Assembly: GCF_012932145.1 (NCBI RefSeq)
Contig: NZ_MWOK01000004.1
Span: 62,001 to 126,000 of the forward strand
Reading direction: 5' to 3'
Source: Acidovorax sp. SRB_14
GTDB taxonomy: Bacteria; Pseudomonadota; Gammaproteobacteria; Burkholderiales; Burkholderiaceae_C
Length of the DNA: 64,000 nt
Made by a program: the position numbers and the translations under genes. Below the pieces are notes generated by a model. It did no database searches and was not told the origin of the DNA. It saw only the letters and a program-made list of their open reading frames with translations. The stretch's first letter is position 1. Every line of letters begins with the position of its first letter. Positions 42,875 through 52,043 of this stretch are shown piece after piece.

Positions 42875-44149
42875 ATGTTCCGCATCAGCCAATACCTGCG
42901 CGAACTCGCGCACGCAGAAAAAACCGGCCACTACCCGGAAGCCGCGCCCGCACGCAGGCACAGCGCCCAGGGCAGCGGCGGCGCACCCGGCCCGGTCGTC
43001 ATCTGGAACCTGATCCGCCGCTGCAACCTGACCTGCAAGCACTGCTATGCGCTCTCGGCCGACCACGACTACGAGGGCGAACTCTCGACCCGCGAAGTGT
43101 TTGGCGTGATGGACGACCTGAAGGCCTACCGTGTGCCGGTGCTGATCCTCTCGGGAGGCGAGCCGCTGATGCGGCCCGACATCTTCGAGATCGCCGGACG
43201 CGCGAAGGCGATGAAGTTCTACACCGGGCTGTCGACCAACGGCACGCTGATCGACGAGGCCATGGCCGACCGCGTGGCGGCCACCGGCTTCGACTACGTC
43301 GGCATCAGCCTGGACGGCCTGCGCGAGACGCACGACCATTTCCGCCGGCTCGAAGGCGCCTTCAAGCGCAGCCTGGCCGCCGTGCGCCACCTGCACGCGC
43401 GCGGCGTCAAGGTCGGCCTGCGCTTCACGATGACGGCGCTGAACGCGCACGACCTGCCGGCGCTGCTCGACCTGATGCGCCAGGAGGCCGTCGACAAGTT
43501 CTATTTCTCGCACCTCAACTACGCCGGACGCGGCAACATCCACCGGGGCAAGGACGCGCAGTTCGAGGCCACGCGGGGCGCCCTCGACCTGCTGTTCGAG
43601 CGCGCCTGGCAGGCCGCACTGGAGGGCCGTGCCGAGGACTACGTGACCGGCAACAACGATGCCGATGCGGCCTACCTGCTGCAGTGGGTGCAGGCGCGCA
43701 TGCCGCAGTGGGCGGCACCGCTGCGTGAGCGCCTGGTGGCGTGGGGTGGCAATGCGAGCGGCGTGAACGTGGCCAACATCGACAACCTGGGCACCGTGCA
43801 CCCCGACACCATGTGGTGGCACCACGACCTGGGCAACGTGCGCCAGCGGCCGTTCTCGGCCATCTGGTCGGACACGTCCGAACCGCTGATGGCAGGCCTC
43901 AAGGCCCACCCGCGCCCGGTCGGCGGACGCTGCGCGCCGTGCCAGTACTTTGCCCTCTGCGGCGGCAACACCCGCGTGCGCGCGCAGCAGCTCACCGGCG
44001 ACGCCTGGGCCGAAGACCCCGGCTGCTACCTGCGCGACGACGAGATTGGCCTCGCGGCGGGCAGCGACGCGCAGCGCGTGGCGCTGACCCCCTTTCGCAG
44101 CGCCCGCCGCGTGATCGACATCGTGGCAGCGGAGGGCCAGCATGTCTAA
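42875..44149 (+). CDS. nirJ: radical SAM heme d1 synthase NirJ
   Basis: A 424-residue radical-SAM enzyme. The 4Fe-4S cluster is bound by CNLTCKHC in WNLIRRCNLTCKHCYALSAD, with SAM contacts at LILSGGEPL and a C-terminal SPASM-like cysteine set (CAPCQYFALCGG and a later Cys). It replaces two propionates of didecarboxysiroheme by oxo groups. AAGGAGG lies 11 bases before the ATG. It overlaps nirN by eight bases. Confidence 0.92.
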   Translation: MFRISQYLRELAHAEKTGHYPEAAPARRHSAQGSGGAPGPVVIWNLIRRCNLTCKHCYALSADHDYEGELSTREVFGVMDDLKAYRVPVLILSGGEPLMRPDIFEIAGRAKAMKFYTGLSTNGTLIDEAMADRVAATGFDYVGISLDGLRETHDHFRRLEGAFKRSLAAVRHLHARGVKVGLRFTMTALNAHDLPALLDLMRQEAVDKFYFSHLNYAGRGNIHRGKDAQFEATRGALDLLFERAWQAALEGRAEDYVTGNNDADAAYLLQWVQARMPQWAAPLRERLVAWGGNASGVNVANIDNLGTVHPDTMWWHHDLGNVRQRPFSAIWSDTSEPLMAGLKAHPRPVGGRCAPCQYFALCGGNTRVRAQQLTGDAWAEDPGCYLRDDEIGLAAGSDAQRVALTPFRSARRVIDIVAAEGQHV

Positions 44150-45797
44150 AGCACACACCGTTCTGGGCCGCGCCGCGCCGTGGCTGCTGGCCGCCGGCCT
44201 GCTGTGGATGGGCCACGGTCTGGCGCAGGCACAGGCCCCCGCTCCGGCGCCCGCGCAGACAGCGCCGCCGACCGCCCCGGCCGGCGCCGCCATCGCCGCC
44301 GGCGCGCTCTACCAGCAGCACTGCGCCGCCTGCCATGGCGTCACGCGCACCGGTGGCATGGGGCCCGCGCTGCTGCCCGAAAGCCTGGAGCGCCTGCGCA
44401 AGAAGGACGCGCTCGCCGTGGTGCAGCAGGGTCGCCCGGCCACGCAGATGGGCGGCTATGCGGCCCAGCTGTCGGACCATGAGATCGCCAGCGTGGTCGA
44501 CTGGATCTACCAGCCCACCACGCCCGCGCCCGCCTGGAGCGACGCCGACATCCGCGCCTCGCGCGTGGAAACTGCCGGCGCCCAGCACCTGCCGGCGCGC
44601 CCGGCGTGGAAGGCCGATCCGATGAACCTGTTCGTGGTTGTCGAGGGCGGCGACCACCATGTCTCGCTGGTCGACGGCGACCGCTTCGAGGTCATCCACC
44701 GCTTTGCCAGCCGCTACGCGCTGCACGGCGGCCCCAAGTTCACGCCCGACGGGCGCTTTGTGTTCTTTGGCTCGCGCGACGGCTGGATCACCAAGTACGA
44801 CCTGTGGAACCTCACGGTGGTGGCCGAGGTGCGCGCCGGCCTGAACATGCGCAACGTGGCCGTCAGCGGGGACGGGCGCTGGGTCATGGCGGCGAACTAC
44901 CTGCCGCGCACCGCCGTGCTGTTCGACGCCGACCTGCAGCTCGTCAAGCGCTACGACGCCACCACGCTCGACGGCAAGAGCGCCTCGCGCGTCTCGGCGG
45001 TGTACGACGCGGCGCCGCGCCAGAGCTTTGTGGTGGCCCTCAAGGACATCCCCGAGGTCTGGGAGATTTCCTACGACCCCCAGGCCGCGCCCATTTATGA
45101 CGGCCTGGTACACGACTACAAGATGGGCGAAGCCATTGCCAAGCCCGGCTACCAGGGCGTGCGCCGCACGCCGCTCGACGGGCCGCTCGACGATTTCTTC
45201 TTTGACCAGAGCTACACCCATGTGCTCGGCTCCACGCGGCCCCCATCGGGCGCGCAGGGCCAGGTGCCCACGGCCCAGGTCGTCAACCTCGATGTGCGCC
45301 GCAAGATCGCCGAGCTGCCGATTGCCGGCATGCCGCACCTGGGCTCGGGCATCACGTTCGCGTGGAACGGCACCACCGTGCTGGCCAGCCCCAACCTGAA
45401 GGACGGCGCACTCGACGTGATCGACATGAAGACCTGGAAGACCGTCAAGACCATTCCCACACCGGGCCCGGGCTTCTTCATCCGCAGCCACGAGAACACG
45501 CCCTACGCCTGGGCCGACTCGATGATGGCCCCGGCATCGAAGGACACGCTGACGCTGATCGACAAGGCGACCCTGGCGCCCGTGGCGACGCTGCGCGAAC
45601 CCGGCCGCACGCTGGCGCACACCGAGTTCACCAAGAACGGCCGCTATGCGCTGGTGAGCGTGTGGGAAAGCGACGGCGCGATCATCGTGTTCGACGCGCG
45701 CACGCTCAAGGAAGTCAAGCGCCTGCCCATGAACAAGCCCGTGGGCAAGTACAACGTATGGAACAAGATCACACGCTCGGAAGGCACCTCGCACTAG
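44142..45797 (+). CDS. nirN: NirN, cytochrome c / d1-type propeller dehydrogenase for heme d1
   Basis: A 551-residue periplasmic protein. A signal peptide (about residues 1-30) and a cytochrome c domain with CAACH near residue 63 precede an eight-bladed propeller (YALHGGPKFTPDGRFVFFGS; VALKDIPEVWEISYDP). The C-terminus GKYNVWNKITRSEGTSH is of the NirN type; NirS ends differently and has its own active-site histidines. NirN oxidises dihydro-heme d1 to heme d1 and hands it to NirS. It is the last nir gene; the window holds no nirS. Confidence 0.88.
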   Translation: MSKAHTVLGRAAPWLLAAGLLWMGHGLAQAQAPAPAPAQTAPPTAPAGAAIAAGALYQQHCAACHGVTRTGGMGPALLPESLERLRKKDALAVVQQGRPATQMGGYAAQLSDHEIASVVDWIYQPTTPAPAWSDADIRASRVETAGAQHLPARPAWKADPMNLFVVVEGGDHHVSLVDGDRFEVIHRFASRYALHGGPKFTPDGRFVFFGSRDGWITKYDLWNLTVVAEVRAGLNMRNVAVSGDGRWVMAANYLPRTAVLFDADLQLVKRYDATTLDGKSASRVSAVYDAAPRQSFVVALKDIPEVWEISYDPQAAPIYDGLVHDYKMGEAIAKPGYQGVRRTPLDGPLDDFFFDQSYTHVLGSTRPPSGAQGQVPTAQVVNLDVRRKIAELPIAGMPHLGSGITFAWNGTTVLASPNLKDGALDVIDMKTWKTVKTIPTPGPGFFIRSHENTPYAWADSMMAPASKDTLTLIDKATLAPVATLREPGRTLAHTEFTKNGRYALVSVWESDGAIIVFDARTLKEVKRLPMNKPVGKYNVWNKITRSEGTSH

Positions 45798-45852
45798 GGG
45801 TGCGCGCTGGTGCGGCAGCGCTGCCGTGCCCATGCGCGCGCCCGGCGGTGCT

Positions 45853-47871
45853 TCAGGGCAGGTCCTGGCTCGGGTCGGGCGTGGACAGGTCCCGCGGTCC
45901 CACGGTGCCCAAGCGGCTGCGCAGCGACTGCGGCTGGCCCGTGAGGATGGCGGCGTAATTGGTCGTGTTGGCCAGCACCTTCTTGACGTAGTCGCGCGTT
46001 TCGGCAAAGGGCACGTTCTCGGCCCAGATGGCGGCGTCGAGCACCGGTCCGTTGCGCCAGCTGCGCGGGCGGCCCGGGCCGGCGTTGTAGGCCGCGGCGG
46101 CCATGGGCATGGAGCCGGCAAAGTCGTCGAGCGCGAGCTTCAGGTAGGCCGTGCCGATGGTGATGTTGGTGTCGCGGTCGTTGAGCTGGTCGGGCGTGAA
46201 GCCGGTCAGGCCGATTTTCTTCGCCGTCCAGCGCGCCGTGGCCGGCATGACCTGCATCAGGCCCGAGGCGCCGACGCCCGAGCGCGCGTCCATGATGAAG
46301 CGGCTCTCCTGGCGGATCAGGCCGTAGACATAGGCCGGGTCCAGACCTACGCCCTGGCTGTGCGCCACCACCGCGCTTTGGTGTGGCATCGGAAAGCGCT
46401 GCGCATAGTCCACCGCGCCCTTGGTGCGTTCGCTGGTGTTGATGCAGCGGTCCCACACCTCGCGCTGGCAGGCCAGATCGGCGGCGGCCAGCAGCTCGCG
46501 CTCGGCCATGCCGCCGGGGCTGTGCAGGTTGGTGGCGTAGTTCCACTCGCGCACGCCTTCGCTGCGCAGGCCGATGGCGATCGCGTAAAGGCCGCGCGCC
46601 AGCGACGGGTTGGTGCGTGCCGCGGCCTTTTCCTCGGCCGTGAGCGGCGCGGGGGCGGGCGGCACCGTGATGCGCTGGCCCAGGTCTTCCAGCGCCAGCT
46701 GTTCATAGAAACCGTGGGGGCCGGCAATGCGCTGCAGCAGCTGCTGCGCCTCGGCGCGCTCGGCCTCGCCGGGCCGGCCGGCGAGCAGCGCGCGCGCCTT
46801 CCAGTACACCCAGGTGCTGTCCGCGCGCGCCTCGTCGCCCATCGCATCGATGGCGCGGCGCACAGTCTTCCAATGGCCGGCACGCAGCGCGGCGCGCACC
46901 TTCCAGCCCAGCAGGTCGTCGCTGAGGTCGCGGTCCTTGGCAACCTTGTCGAAATATTCCGTGGCCGCGGGCGACAGCCGCAGCGCCGCCTGCTTGCCGA
47001 TCACGCCCCAGGTCCAGTGGCGCTCCTCGGGCGTGAGGTGGCCGCCCCACTTGTTTTCGAGCAGCGCGGCAGCGCCATCGGGATCGCTGGCGGCGAGCTT
47101 GATCAGCCCCAGCACGACCAGCTCCTGGCGCTGGCGCGTGGGCGCGGCAGCGCGGCCGCCGAGAAACTTGGCGGGATTGGCCTGCAGCTCGTTGACCAGG
47201 CCCAGCACCTCGGGCGCCACGATGGCCACCGCATCGCGCGCCGCGCGCAGGCGGTTGGCCTCGATCGCCAGACGCGCCTTGCGCCACACCTCGGGCGCGC
47301 CGAGCTTGCGCGCGGCAAACAGCTCGCCAGCAGCGTGCGTGCAGCCGTCGTCGGCATCGCGCAGCGCGTGCCAGTTGCGCAGCACCTCCTGCGCGGCGCT
47401 GGCAGCGGCCTTGCCCTCCAGCAGGTCGATGGTGGTCGCATAGCAGCGCACCTCGCGGTCGTCACCCATGCGGAACGCCGGATGCAGCTCGGCAAAGCGC
47501 GCCCAGTCGCGGCGCTGGCCGAGCTGGCGCAGCCAGTCGTTGCGCAGCCGGTCTTCCTGGTAGGTGCCGGCCCAGCGCTGCAGGAAGGCCTGCACTTCGT
47601 TGGGCTGGGCCTCGTCCAGGCGCGCCCGCAGCTCCCAGTAGGCGGCCCAGGGCTCGAGCGCATGGCCGCGTGCGGCCGGCAGCAGCTGGCCCAGCCGTTG
47701 GCGGTCGCTCTTGCGGAAGGCCTGCTGCATCTCCAATAGCACGTCGTCGCCGCGGCCTGGCACGGCCGTGGCTGCGGCAGCAGGGCTGGCGGATTGGGCC
47801 AGGGCGGGGGGCACAGCGCAGGCCAGCACGGCCGAGGCGGCAAGCGGTGTCAGAATCTTCAGCAATTGCAT
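45853..47871 (-). CDS. slt: soluble lytic murein transglycosylase
   Basis: A 672-residue periplasmic enzyme that cuts peptidoglycan to 1,6-anhydromuropeptides. A signal peptide covers about residues 1-25 (MQLLKILTPLAASAVLACAV). A long alpha-superhelical U/L domain runs to about residue 490. The C-terminal catalytic domain follows, with the active Glu in YGLIRQESRF, then GASGLMQVMPATA and AAAAYNAGPGRPRSW. It is convergent with nirN and only 14 bases from the divergent cyclo-ligase gene. Functionally it links with anmK (60 kb), which recycles the anhydro sugar. Confidence 0.92.
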   Translation of the reverse strand: MQLLKILTPLAASAVLACAVPPALAQSASPAAAATAVPGRGDDVLLEMQQAFRKSDRQRLGQLLPAARGHALEPWAAYWELRARLDEAQPNEVQAFLQRWAGTYQEDRLRNDWLRQLGQRRDWARFAELHPAFRMGDDREVRCYATTIDLLEGKAAASAAQEVLRNWHALRDADDGCTHAAGELFAARKLGAPEVWRKARLAIEANRLRAARDAVAIVAPEVLGLVNELQANPAKFLGGRAAAPTRQRQELVVLGLIKLAASDPDGAAALLENKWGGHLTPEERHWTWGVIGKQAALRLSPAATEYFDKVAKDRDLSDDLLGWKVRAALRAGHWKTVRRAIDAMGDEARADSTWVYWKARALLAGRPGEAERAEAQQLLQRIAGPHGFYEQLALEDLGQRITVPPAPAPLTAEEKAAARTNPSLARGLYAIAIGLRSEGVREWNYATNLHSPGGMAERELLAAADLACQREVWDRCINTSERTKGAVDYAQRFPMPHQSAVVAHSQGVGLDPAYVYGLIRQESRFIMDARSGVGASGLMQVMPATARWTAKKIGLTGFTPDQLNDRDTNITIGTAYLKLALDDFAGSMPMAAAAYNAGPGRPRSWRNGPVLDAAIWAENVPFAETRDYVKKVLANTTNYAAILTGQPQSLRSRLGTVGPRDLSTPDPSQDLP

Positions 47872-47885
47872 GGGGGAATTATGTG

Positions 47886-48458
47886 ATGGACAAAGCAGCC
47901 CTGCGCCGCATGTTGATAGAACAACGCCTGAACCTGCCCGACCGCCTGGAGCGCGCCGACCTGCTGCAGCAGGTCATGCGCGTCTGGCTGGTGGACCGGC
48001 CCGACGCCGTGATCGGCGCCTATTGGCCGATCAAGGGCGAGTTCGACCCCCTGCCCGCCCTGCACCGCTGGAAGGAAGACGGCGAGCTGCTGGACGAGCC
48101 CCAGCCGCGCCGCATCGGCCTGCCGGTGATCGACAAGCAGCACAAGACGCTCGCCTTCCATGCCTGGTACCCCGGCTGCCCGATGGAGGAGGACGCCTAT
48201 GGCATCCCCAAGCCCAAGGAGACCGAGCGCATCGTGCCGACGCTGCTGTTCGTGCCCTGCGTGGGCTACGCCCCTGGCGGCTACCGGCTCGGTTATGGCG
48301 GCGGCTTCTACGACCGCACGCTGGCCGCCCTGCGGCCGCGCCCCTTCACCGTGGGCCTGGGCTACACCGGCGGCTACCTCGACGACTTCGAGCCCGAGGC
48401 GCACGACCTGCCCCTGGACGCCATCCTCAACGACAACGGCGTGGTCTGGCCGGTATGA
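47886..48458 (+). CDS. fau: 5-formyltetrahydrofolate cyclo-ligase
   Basis: A 190-residue enzyme that converts 5-formyl-THF to methenyl-THF with ATP. Features are the basic N-terminus MDKAALRRMLIEQRLNL, YWPIKGEFDPLPAL, and the C-terminal RLGYGGGFYDRTLA nucleotide-binding signature. A longer upstream reading frame lies inside the transglycosylase gene and is discarded. I looked for a 6S RNA gene, its neighbour in enterobacteria, but there is no room for one here. Confidence 0.9.
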   Translation: MDKAALRRMLIEQRLNLPDRLERADLLQQVMRVWLVDRPDAVIGAYWPIKGEFDPLPALHRWKEDGELLDEPQPRRIGLPVIDKQHKTLAFHAWYPGCPMEEDAYGIPKPKETERIVPTLLFVPCVGYAPGGYRLGYGGGFYDRTLAALRPRPFTVGLGYTGGYLDDFEPEAHDLPLDAILNDNGVVWPV

Positions 48459-48510
48459 CCCGGGCCGGGGGGACCGGCTGCGCTTCGCTTTTTTGATGCA
48501 AGGTGAACAC

Positions 48511-49194
48511 ATGCTCAAGCTCTACATCGGCAACAAGAACTACTCGTCCTGGTCCCTGCGCCCCTGGGTGCTGATGCGCCAGGCCGGCATCGGCTTCGAA
48601 GAGGTGATGGTCCGCTTCGACAGCTTCGGGCCGCAGTCGCATTTCAAGCAGGCGCTGCAGGCCGTCAGCCCCACCGGCAAGGTGCCGGTGCTGATCGACG
48701 GCGACCTGGTGGTCTGGGACACGCTGGCGATTGCCGAGTACCTGGCCGAGCAGCACGCCGACAAGCACCTGTGGCCCCTTGAAGCGCGCGCGCGGGCGCA
48801 GGCGCGCAGTGCCTGCGCCGAGATGCACAGCGGCTTTGCCGCGCTGCGCAGCGCCTGCCCCATGAACATCGAAGCCCACCTGCCCGACGTCGGCGCGCTG
48901 GTCTGGCGCGACCGGGCGGCCGTGCGCGCCGACGTGCAGCGCCTGGTCGCGCTGTGGAGCGGCCTGCTGCAGACGCACGGCGGCCCGATGCTGCTGGGGC
49001 AGTTCTCGGTGGCCGACGCCTACTTCGCGCCGGTCTGCATGCGCCTGCGGACCTATGCGCTGCCGGTGCCGCCGCACATCACCGCCTACGTCGAGCGCGT
49101 GCGCGCGCTGCCGGCCATGCAGGAGTGGATTGCCGGCGCGCTGGCCGAAAAGGATTTCCGCGACTTCGAGGAGCCCTACCGGCTCGCGCGCTGA
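48511..49194 (+). CDS. glutathione S-transferase family protein
   Basis: A 227-residue cytosolic GST. The N-terminal thioredoxin-like domain starts [20 protein letters not shown], where the Ser of SSWSLRP is the likely glutathione-activating residue, and has [13 protein letters not shown] with the cis-Pro. The C-terminal helical domain includes [17 protein letters not shown] precedes the ATG at 48511. The substrate is unknown. Confidence 0.87.
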   Translation: MLKLYIGNKNYSSWSLRPWVLMRQAGIGFEEVMVRFDSFGPQSHFKQALQAVSPTGKVPVLIDGDLVVWDTLAIAEYLAEQHADKHLWPLEARARAQARSACAEMHSGFAALRSACPMNIEAHLPDVGALVWRDRAAVRADVQRLVALWSGLLQTHGGPMLLGQFSVADAYFAPVCMRLRTYALPVPPHITAYVERVRALPAMQEWIAGALAEKDFRDFEEPYRLAR

Positions 49195-49234
49195 CGCTGC
49201 TGACCGGGGCGCGGGCGCAGGGGGCGCTGGGGGG

Positions 49235-49465
49235 TCAGGTCTTCGCCTTGGCGGCGCCGCGGATGTTCAGCGCGGCCAGGCAGAACTGCAGCACGACCAG
49301 CGCCGTGGCGCCCGCAGACAGCCCCCAGGCAATCCACAGCGCGTTGCTGGCCAGGAACAGCCAGAAGCCCCAGTTGCGCTTGCTTTTGCGCTCCGAGGCC
49401 ACGTACCACGCGGCCGCGACCGTGACGGCCATCGCGGGCCACTGCAAGAGGTCCATCCAGTCCAT
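49235..49465 (-). CDS. small YgjV-like membrane protein
   Basis: A 76-residue protein with three predicted helices ([54 protein letters not shown]). AGGACA stands six bases before the ATG at 49465; the longer frame upstream is Arg/Pro-rich and unlikely. It resembles small proteins related to the YgjV/PnuC-type membrane fold. Function unknown. It is convergent with the GST gene. Confidence 0.7.
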   Translation of the reverse strand: MDWMDLLQWPAMAVTVAAAWYVASERKSKRNWGFWLFLASNALWIAWGLSAGATALVVLQFCLAALNIRGAAKAKT

Positions 49466-49683
49466 GATTCTGTCCTGTGGCGGAAAGCGCGCCCTGGCCG
49501 CCGGCGGGCGCATGCCAGGCGGCCAGCGCGTTCTCCCCAAAAGCGTGCGCGGCGCCACCCTGGCTGCGCTGCAGCGGTGCGGCTGCCCCGCCTAGCCCCC
49601 ATCGTCGTGGCGCGCAGGACGGGGCGGCGGCGGCCAGGTGCGACAGCGCTTGTAGGACGCCAGCGCGCGCCGTCCGCCCGGCC

Positions 49684-50136
49684 TCAGCCCGGGCGGAACT
49701 GCTGGCGCAGAAAAGGCCGGTGGCGCGCGATGTGCGCCAGCTGCGCGGAGGCCACCGTGCCGCCGAGGTCGACGCCGTCGCCGTTGAGCACCTCGTTGGC
49801 ATGCTGCAGGGCGCGCGCCACCACGTCGGCCTCGCTCACGCCCAGCTGTGCCGCCAGGTCCAGCGCCACGCGCCGCATGGCACGCTGCGAGAGCATCCAC
49901 ATGGCGCCGAAGGCATCCCAGGCGGCGGCGGCCTCCTGCGCCTTCTCCCGGTCGGCCAGGATGTCGCTCAGGGGCCGGGCCAGGATGTCCTGCAAACCGT
50001 CGACCTGCTGCTGCAGGTGCTCGGCGCGCTCCTGCTACTGCGCCGCCGGGGGCGCGGCGTTTTGCGGGTCTGCGGGCAGTGGCAGGCTGCCGTCGGGGTT
50101 CGGTGAAACGATGGTGAGGGCGGGGGTAGACGGCAT
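49684..50136 (-). pseudogene. hypothetical protein gene interrupted by an in-frame amber codon
   Basis: Reading from the ATG at 50136 (GGAG just before it): [20 protein letters not shown], 13 more residues ending PPAAQ, then TAG at 50035-50037. The same frame continues [20 protein letters not shown] and 101 further residues to a normal stop. Without the stop the protein would be about 150 residues, with an N-terminal Pro-rich tail and helical remainder ([20 protein letters not shown]). TAG sits between GCCCAG and CAGGAG, so one C-to-T change from CAG explains it. A restart at TTG (49995) or nearby might still give the C-terminal part. Family unknown to me. Confidence 0.6.
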
Positions 50137-50254
50137 ACGGAACTCCAGGGGACAGCCGGGGCGCAGGGGCCCGCAATATACCGGCAGGCCAGCGCCCCTG
50201 CGGGGCGCGGTGGTTCCGGAGGGAGCAGGCCGCGTGCGCCCTACACTTGCTGCC

Positions 50255-51511
50255 ATGCAAATTTTCATGGTGGGCGGCGCGGTGCGCGACCGGCTGTTGG
50301 GCCGCCCGGTCAACGACCACGACTGGGTCGTGGTGGGCGCCACGCCCGAACAGATGGTGGCGCGCGGCTACCTGCCGGTGGGGCGCGACTTCCCGGTCTT
50401 CCTGCACCCCGAGACGCGCGAGGAATACGCGCTGGCGCGCACCGAGCGCAAGAGCGGGCGCGGCTACCGCGGCTTTGCCGTGCAGGCCTCGCCCGACGTG
50501 ACGCTCGAAGAAGACCTGGCGCGGCGCGACCTTACTATCAATGCAATAGCTGTCAGCGCAGACCCAGCAAGCGATGGAGGCCATTTTGACCCCTATGGCG
50601 GCGCGCGCGACCTGCGCGAGCGCGTGCTGCGCCACGTCACCGACGCCTTCCGCGAGGACCCGGTGCGCATACTGCGCGTGGCGCGCTTTGCGGCGCGCTT
50701 CACCGACTTCACGGTCGCGCCCGAAACCCTGCAGCTCATGCGCGAGATGGTCGCGCACGGCGAGGCCGACCACCTGGTGGCCGAGCGCGTCTGGCAGGAG
50801 CTCGCGCGCGGGCTGATGGAAGACCAGCCCTCACGCATGTTCGCGGTGCTGCGCGACTGCGGCGCCCTGGCCGTGCTGCTGCCCGAGGTCGATCGACTCT
50901 GGGGCGTGCCGCAGCGTGCCGACCACCACCCCGAAGTCGACACCGGCGTGCACCTGATGCTGGTGCTCGACATGGCAGCGCGCCTGCAGGCGCCGCTGGC
51001 CGTGCGCTTCGCCTGCCTCACGCACGACCTGGGCAAGGGCACGACGCCGGCCGAGCTGCTGCCGCGCCACCTCGGCCACGAGCAGCGGAGCAGCAAGCTG
51101 CTCAAGGGCCTGTGCGAGCGCCTGCGCGTGCCCACCGACTGCCGCGAACTGGCCGACGTGGTGGCGCGCGAGCACGGCAACATCCACCGCAGCGGCGACC
51201 TGGGCGCGGCCGCGCTGGTGCGGCTGATCGAGCGCTGCGACGGCATCCGCAAGCCCGGGCGCTTCGACGCCATCGTGCTGGCCTGCGAATGCGACGCGCG
51301 CGGGCGGCTGGGTCTGGAGGGGTCGCCCTACCCGCAGCGCGCACGGCTGCGGGCGGCGCTGGCGGCGGCGCAGTCGGTTGCTACCAGTGTGATAGCTGCA
51401 CACGCAGCAGCGGCGGGCGTGACAGGCAAAAAAGTGGGGGAAATGGTCCACGCTGCGCGCGTGCAGGCCGTGGCCGACTGGCTGGCGCAGGCCCCCGCCG
51501 CGGCCGGCTGA
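50255..51511 (+). CDS. cca: multifunctional CCA-adding enzyme (tRNA nucleotidyltransferase)
   Basis: A 418-residue enzyme that adds or repairs the tRNA 3' CCA end. It begins [20 protein letters not shown], with the metal-binding DHDWVVVG pair and [10 protein letters not shown], followed by the [12 protein letters not shown] nucleotide-recognition region. An HD phosphohydrolase domain follows ([13 protein letters not shown]). The open frame extends far upstream, but the family N-terminus fixes the start at 50255. Two stretches, near residues 93-112 and 375-389, are encoded by degenerate copies of the dispersed AGCGCT repeat. Confidence 0.95.
   Translation: MQIFMVGGAVRDRLLGRPVNDHDWVVVGATPEQMVARGYLPVGRDFPVFLHPETREEYALARTERKSGRGYRGFAVQASPDVTLEEDLARRDLTINAIAVSADPASDGGHFDPYGGARDLRERVLRHVTDAFREDPVRILRVARFAARFTDFTVAPETLQLMREMVAHGEADHLVAERVWQELARGLMEDQPSRMFAVLRDCGALAVLLPEVDRLWGVPQRADHHPEVDTGVHLMLVLDMAARLQAPLAVRFACLTHDLGKGTTPAELLPRHLGHEQRSSKLLKGLCERLRVPTDCRELADVVAREHGNIHRSGDLGAAALVRLIERCDGIRKPGRFDAIVLACECDARGRLGLEGSPYPQRARLRAALAAAQSVATSVIAAHAAAAGVTGKKVGEMVHAARVQAVADWLAQAPAAAG
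50531..50590 (+). repeat. AGCGCT repeat copy inside cca
   Basis: CTATCAATGCAATAGCTGTC, then AGCGCAGACCCAGCAAGCGA and TGGAGGCCATTTTGAC, aligned with 37504-37564. A weaker copy lies at 51378-51419 (TTGCTACCAGTGTGATAGCT). Both are in frame. Confidence 0.5.
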
Positions 51512-51533
51512 GGTCTGCCGTTTTTCTGCGCCG

Positions 51534-51968
51534 TCAGGCCAGCGACCGCACCCAGCGCACGATGTCCGCCGCGCCCAGGGCGCCCGAGATGCGTGCGGCC
51601 TCGCGCCCGCCCTGGAACAGCACCATGGTCGGGATGCTGCGGATGGCGTAGGGCGCGGCCACCTGCGGGTGCGCCTCGGTGTCGAGCTTGGCCAGGCGCA
51701 CCTGCGGTTCGAGCTCGCGCGCCGCCTGGGCGAAGGCCGGCGCCATCTGCCGGCACGGCCCGCACCAGGGCGCCCAGAAATCGACCAGCACCGGAATGTG
51801 GCTGCGCTGCGTGTGTTTGCCAAAGCTGGCGGCGTCGAGTTCGAGCGGCGCGCCGGTGAACAACGGGCGGTGGCAGCTGCCGCAGTCGGGGCGGCTTTCC
51901 AGCTGCGCGGCCTGCACGCGGTTGGTGGTGTGGCAGTGGGGGCAGACGATGTGCAGGGCTTCGGTCAT
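51534..51968 (-). CDS. trxC: thioredoxin 2
   Basis: A 144-residue thioredoxin with an N-terminal zinc site (IVCPHCHTTN and PDCGSCHRPL) and the redox motif WCGPC in VDFWAPWCGPCRQMAPAF. The cis-Pro is in IRSIPTMVLF. TrxC reduces protein disulfides in the cytoplasm and is usually induced by oxidative stress. It stands alone, convergent with cca. Confidence 0.93.
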   Translation of the reverse strand: MTEALHIVCPHCHTTNRVQAAQLESRPDCGSCHRPLFTGAPLELDAASFGKHTQRSHIPVLVDFWAPWCGPCRQMAPAFAQAARELEPQVRLAKLDTEAHPQVAAPYAIRSIPTMVLFQGGREAARISGALGAADIVRWVRSLA

Positions 51969-52043
51969 GGCAGGGTTTCCAACAGGGCGATGCGACAGAC
52001 ATCGGGCCGGGCGCGCGCAAATTCAAGCGCGCGCGGCGCAGCG

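Noticed and set aside
44142-45797. Annotation as nitrite reductase NirS
   Set aside because: The protein has the cytochrome c plus propeller layout, but the C-terminus (GKYNVWNKITRSEGTSH) and the KDIPEVWE segment are of the NirN type, and NirS active-site segments are not found.
42572-47739. Very long antisense frames (573, 709 and 637 codons) over the nir and slt genes
   Set aside because: They are shadows of strongly GC-biased genes; His/Arg/Gly/Ala-rich with no motifs, and the opposite strand carries clear families.
47872-47885. 6S RNA gene beside the 5-formyl-THF cyclo-ligase gene, as in enterobacteria
   Set aside because: Only 14 bases separate the divergent genes and no 6S-like sequence follows.
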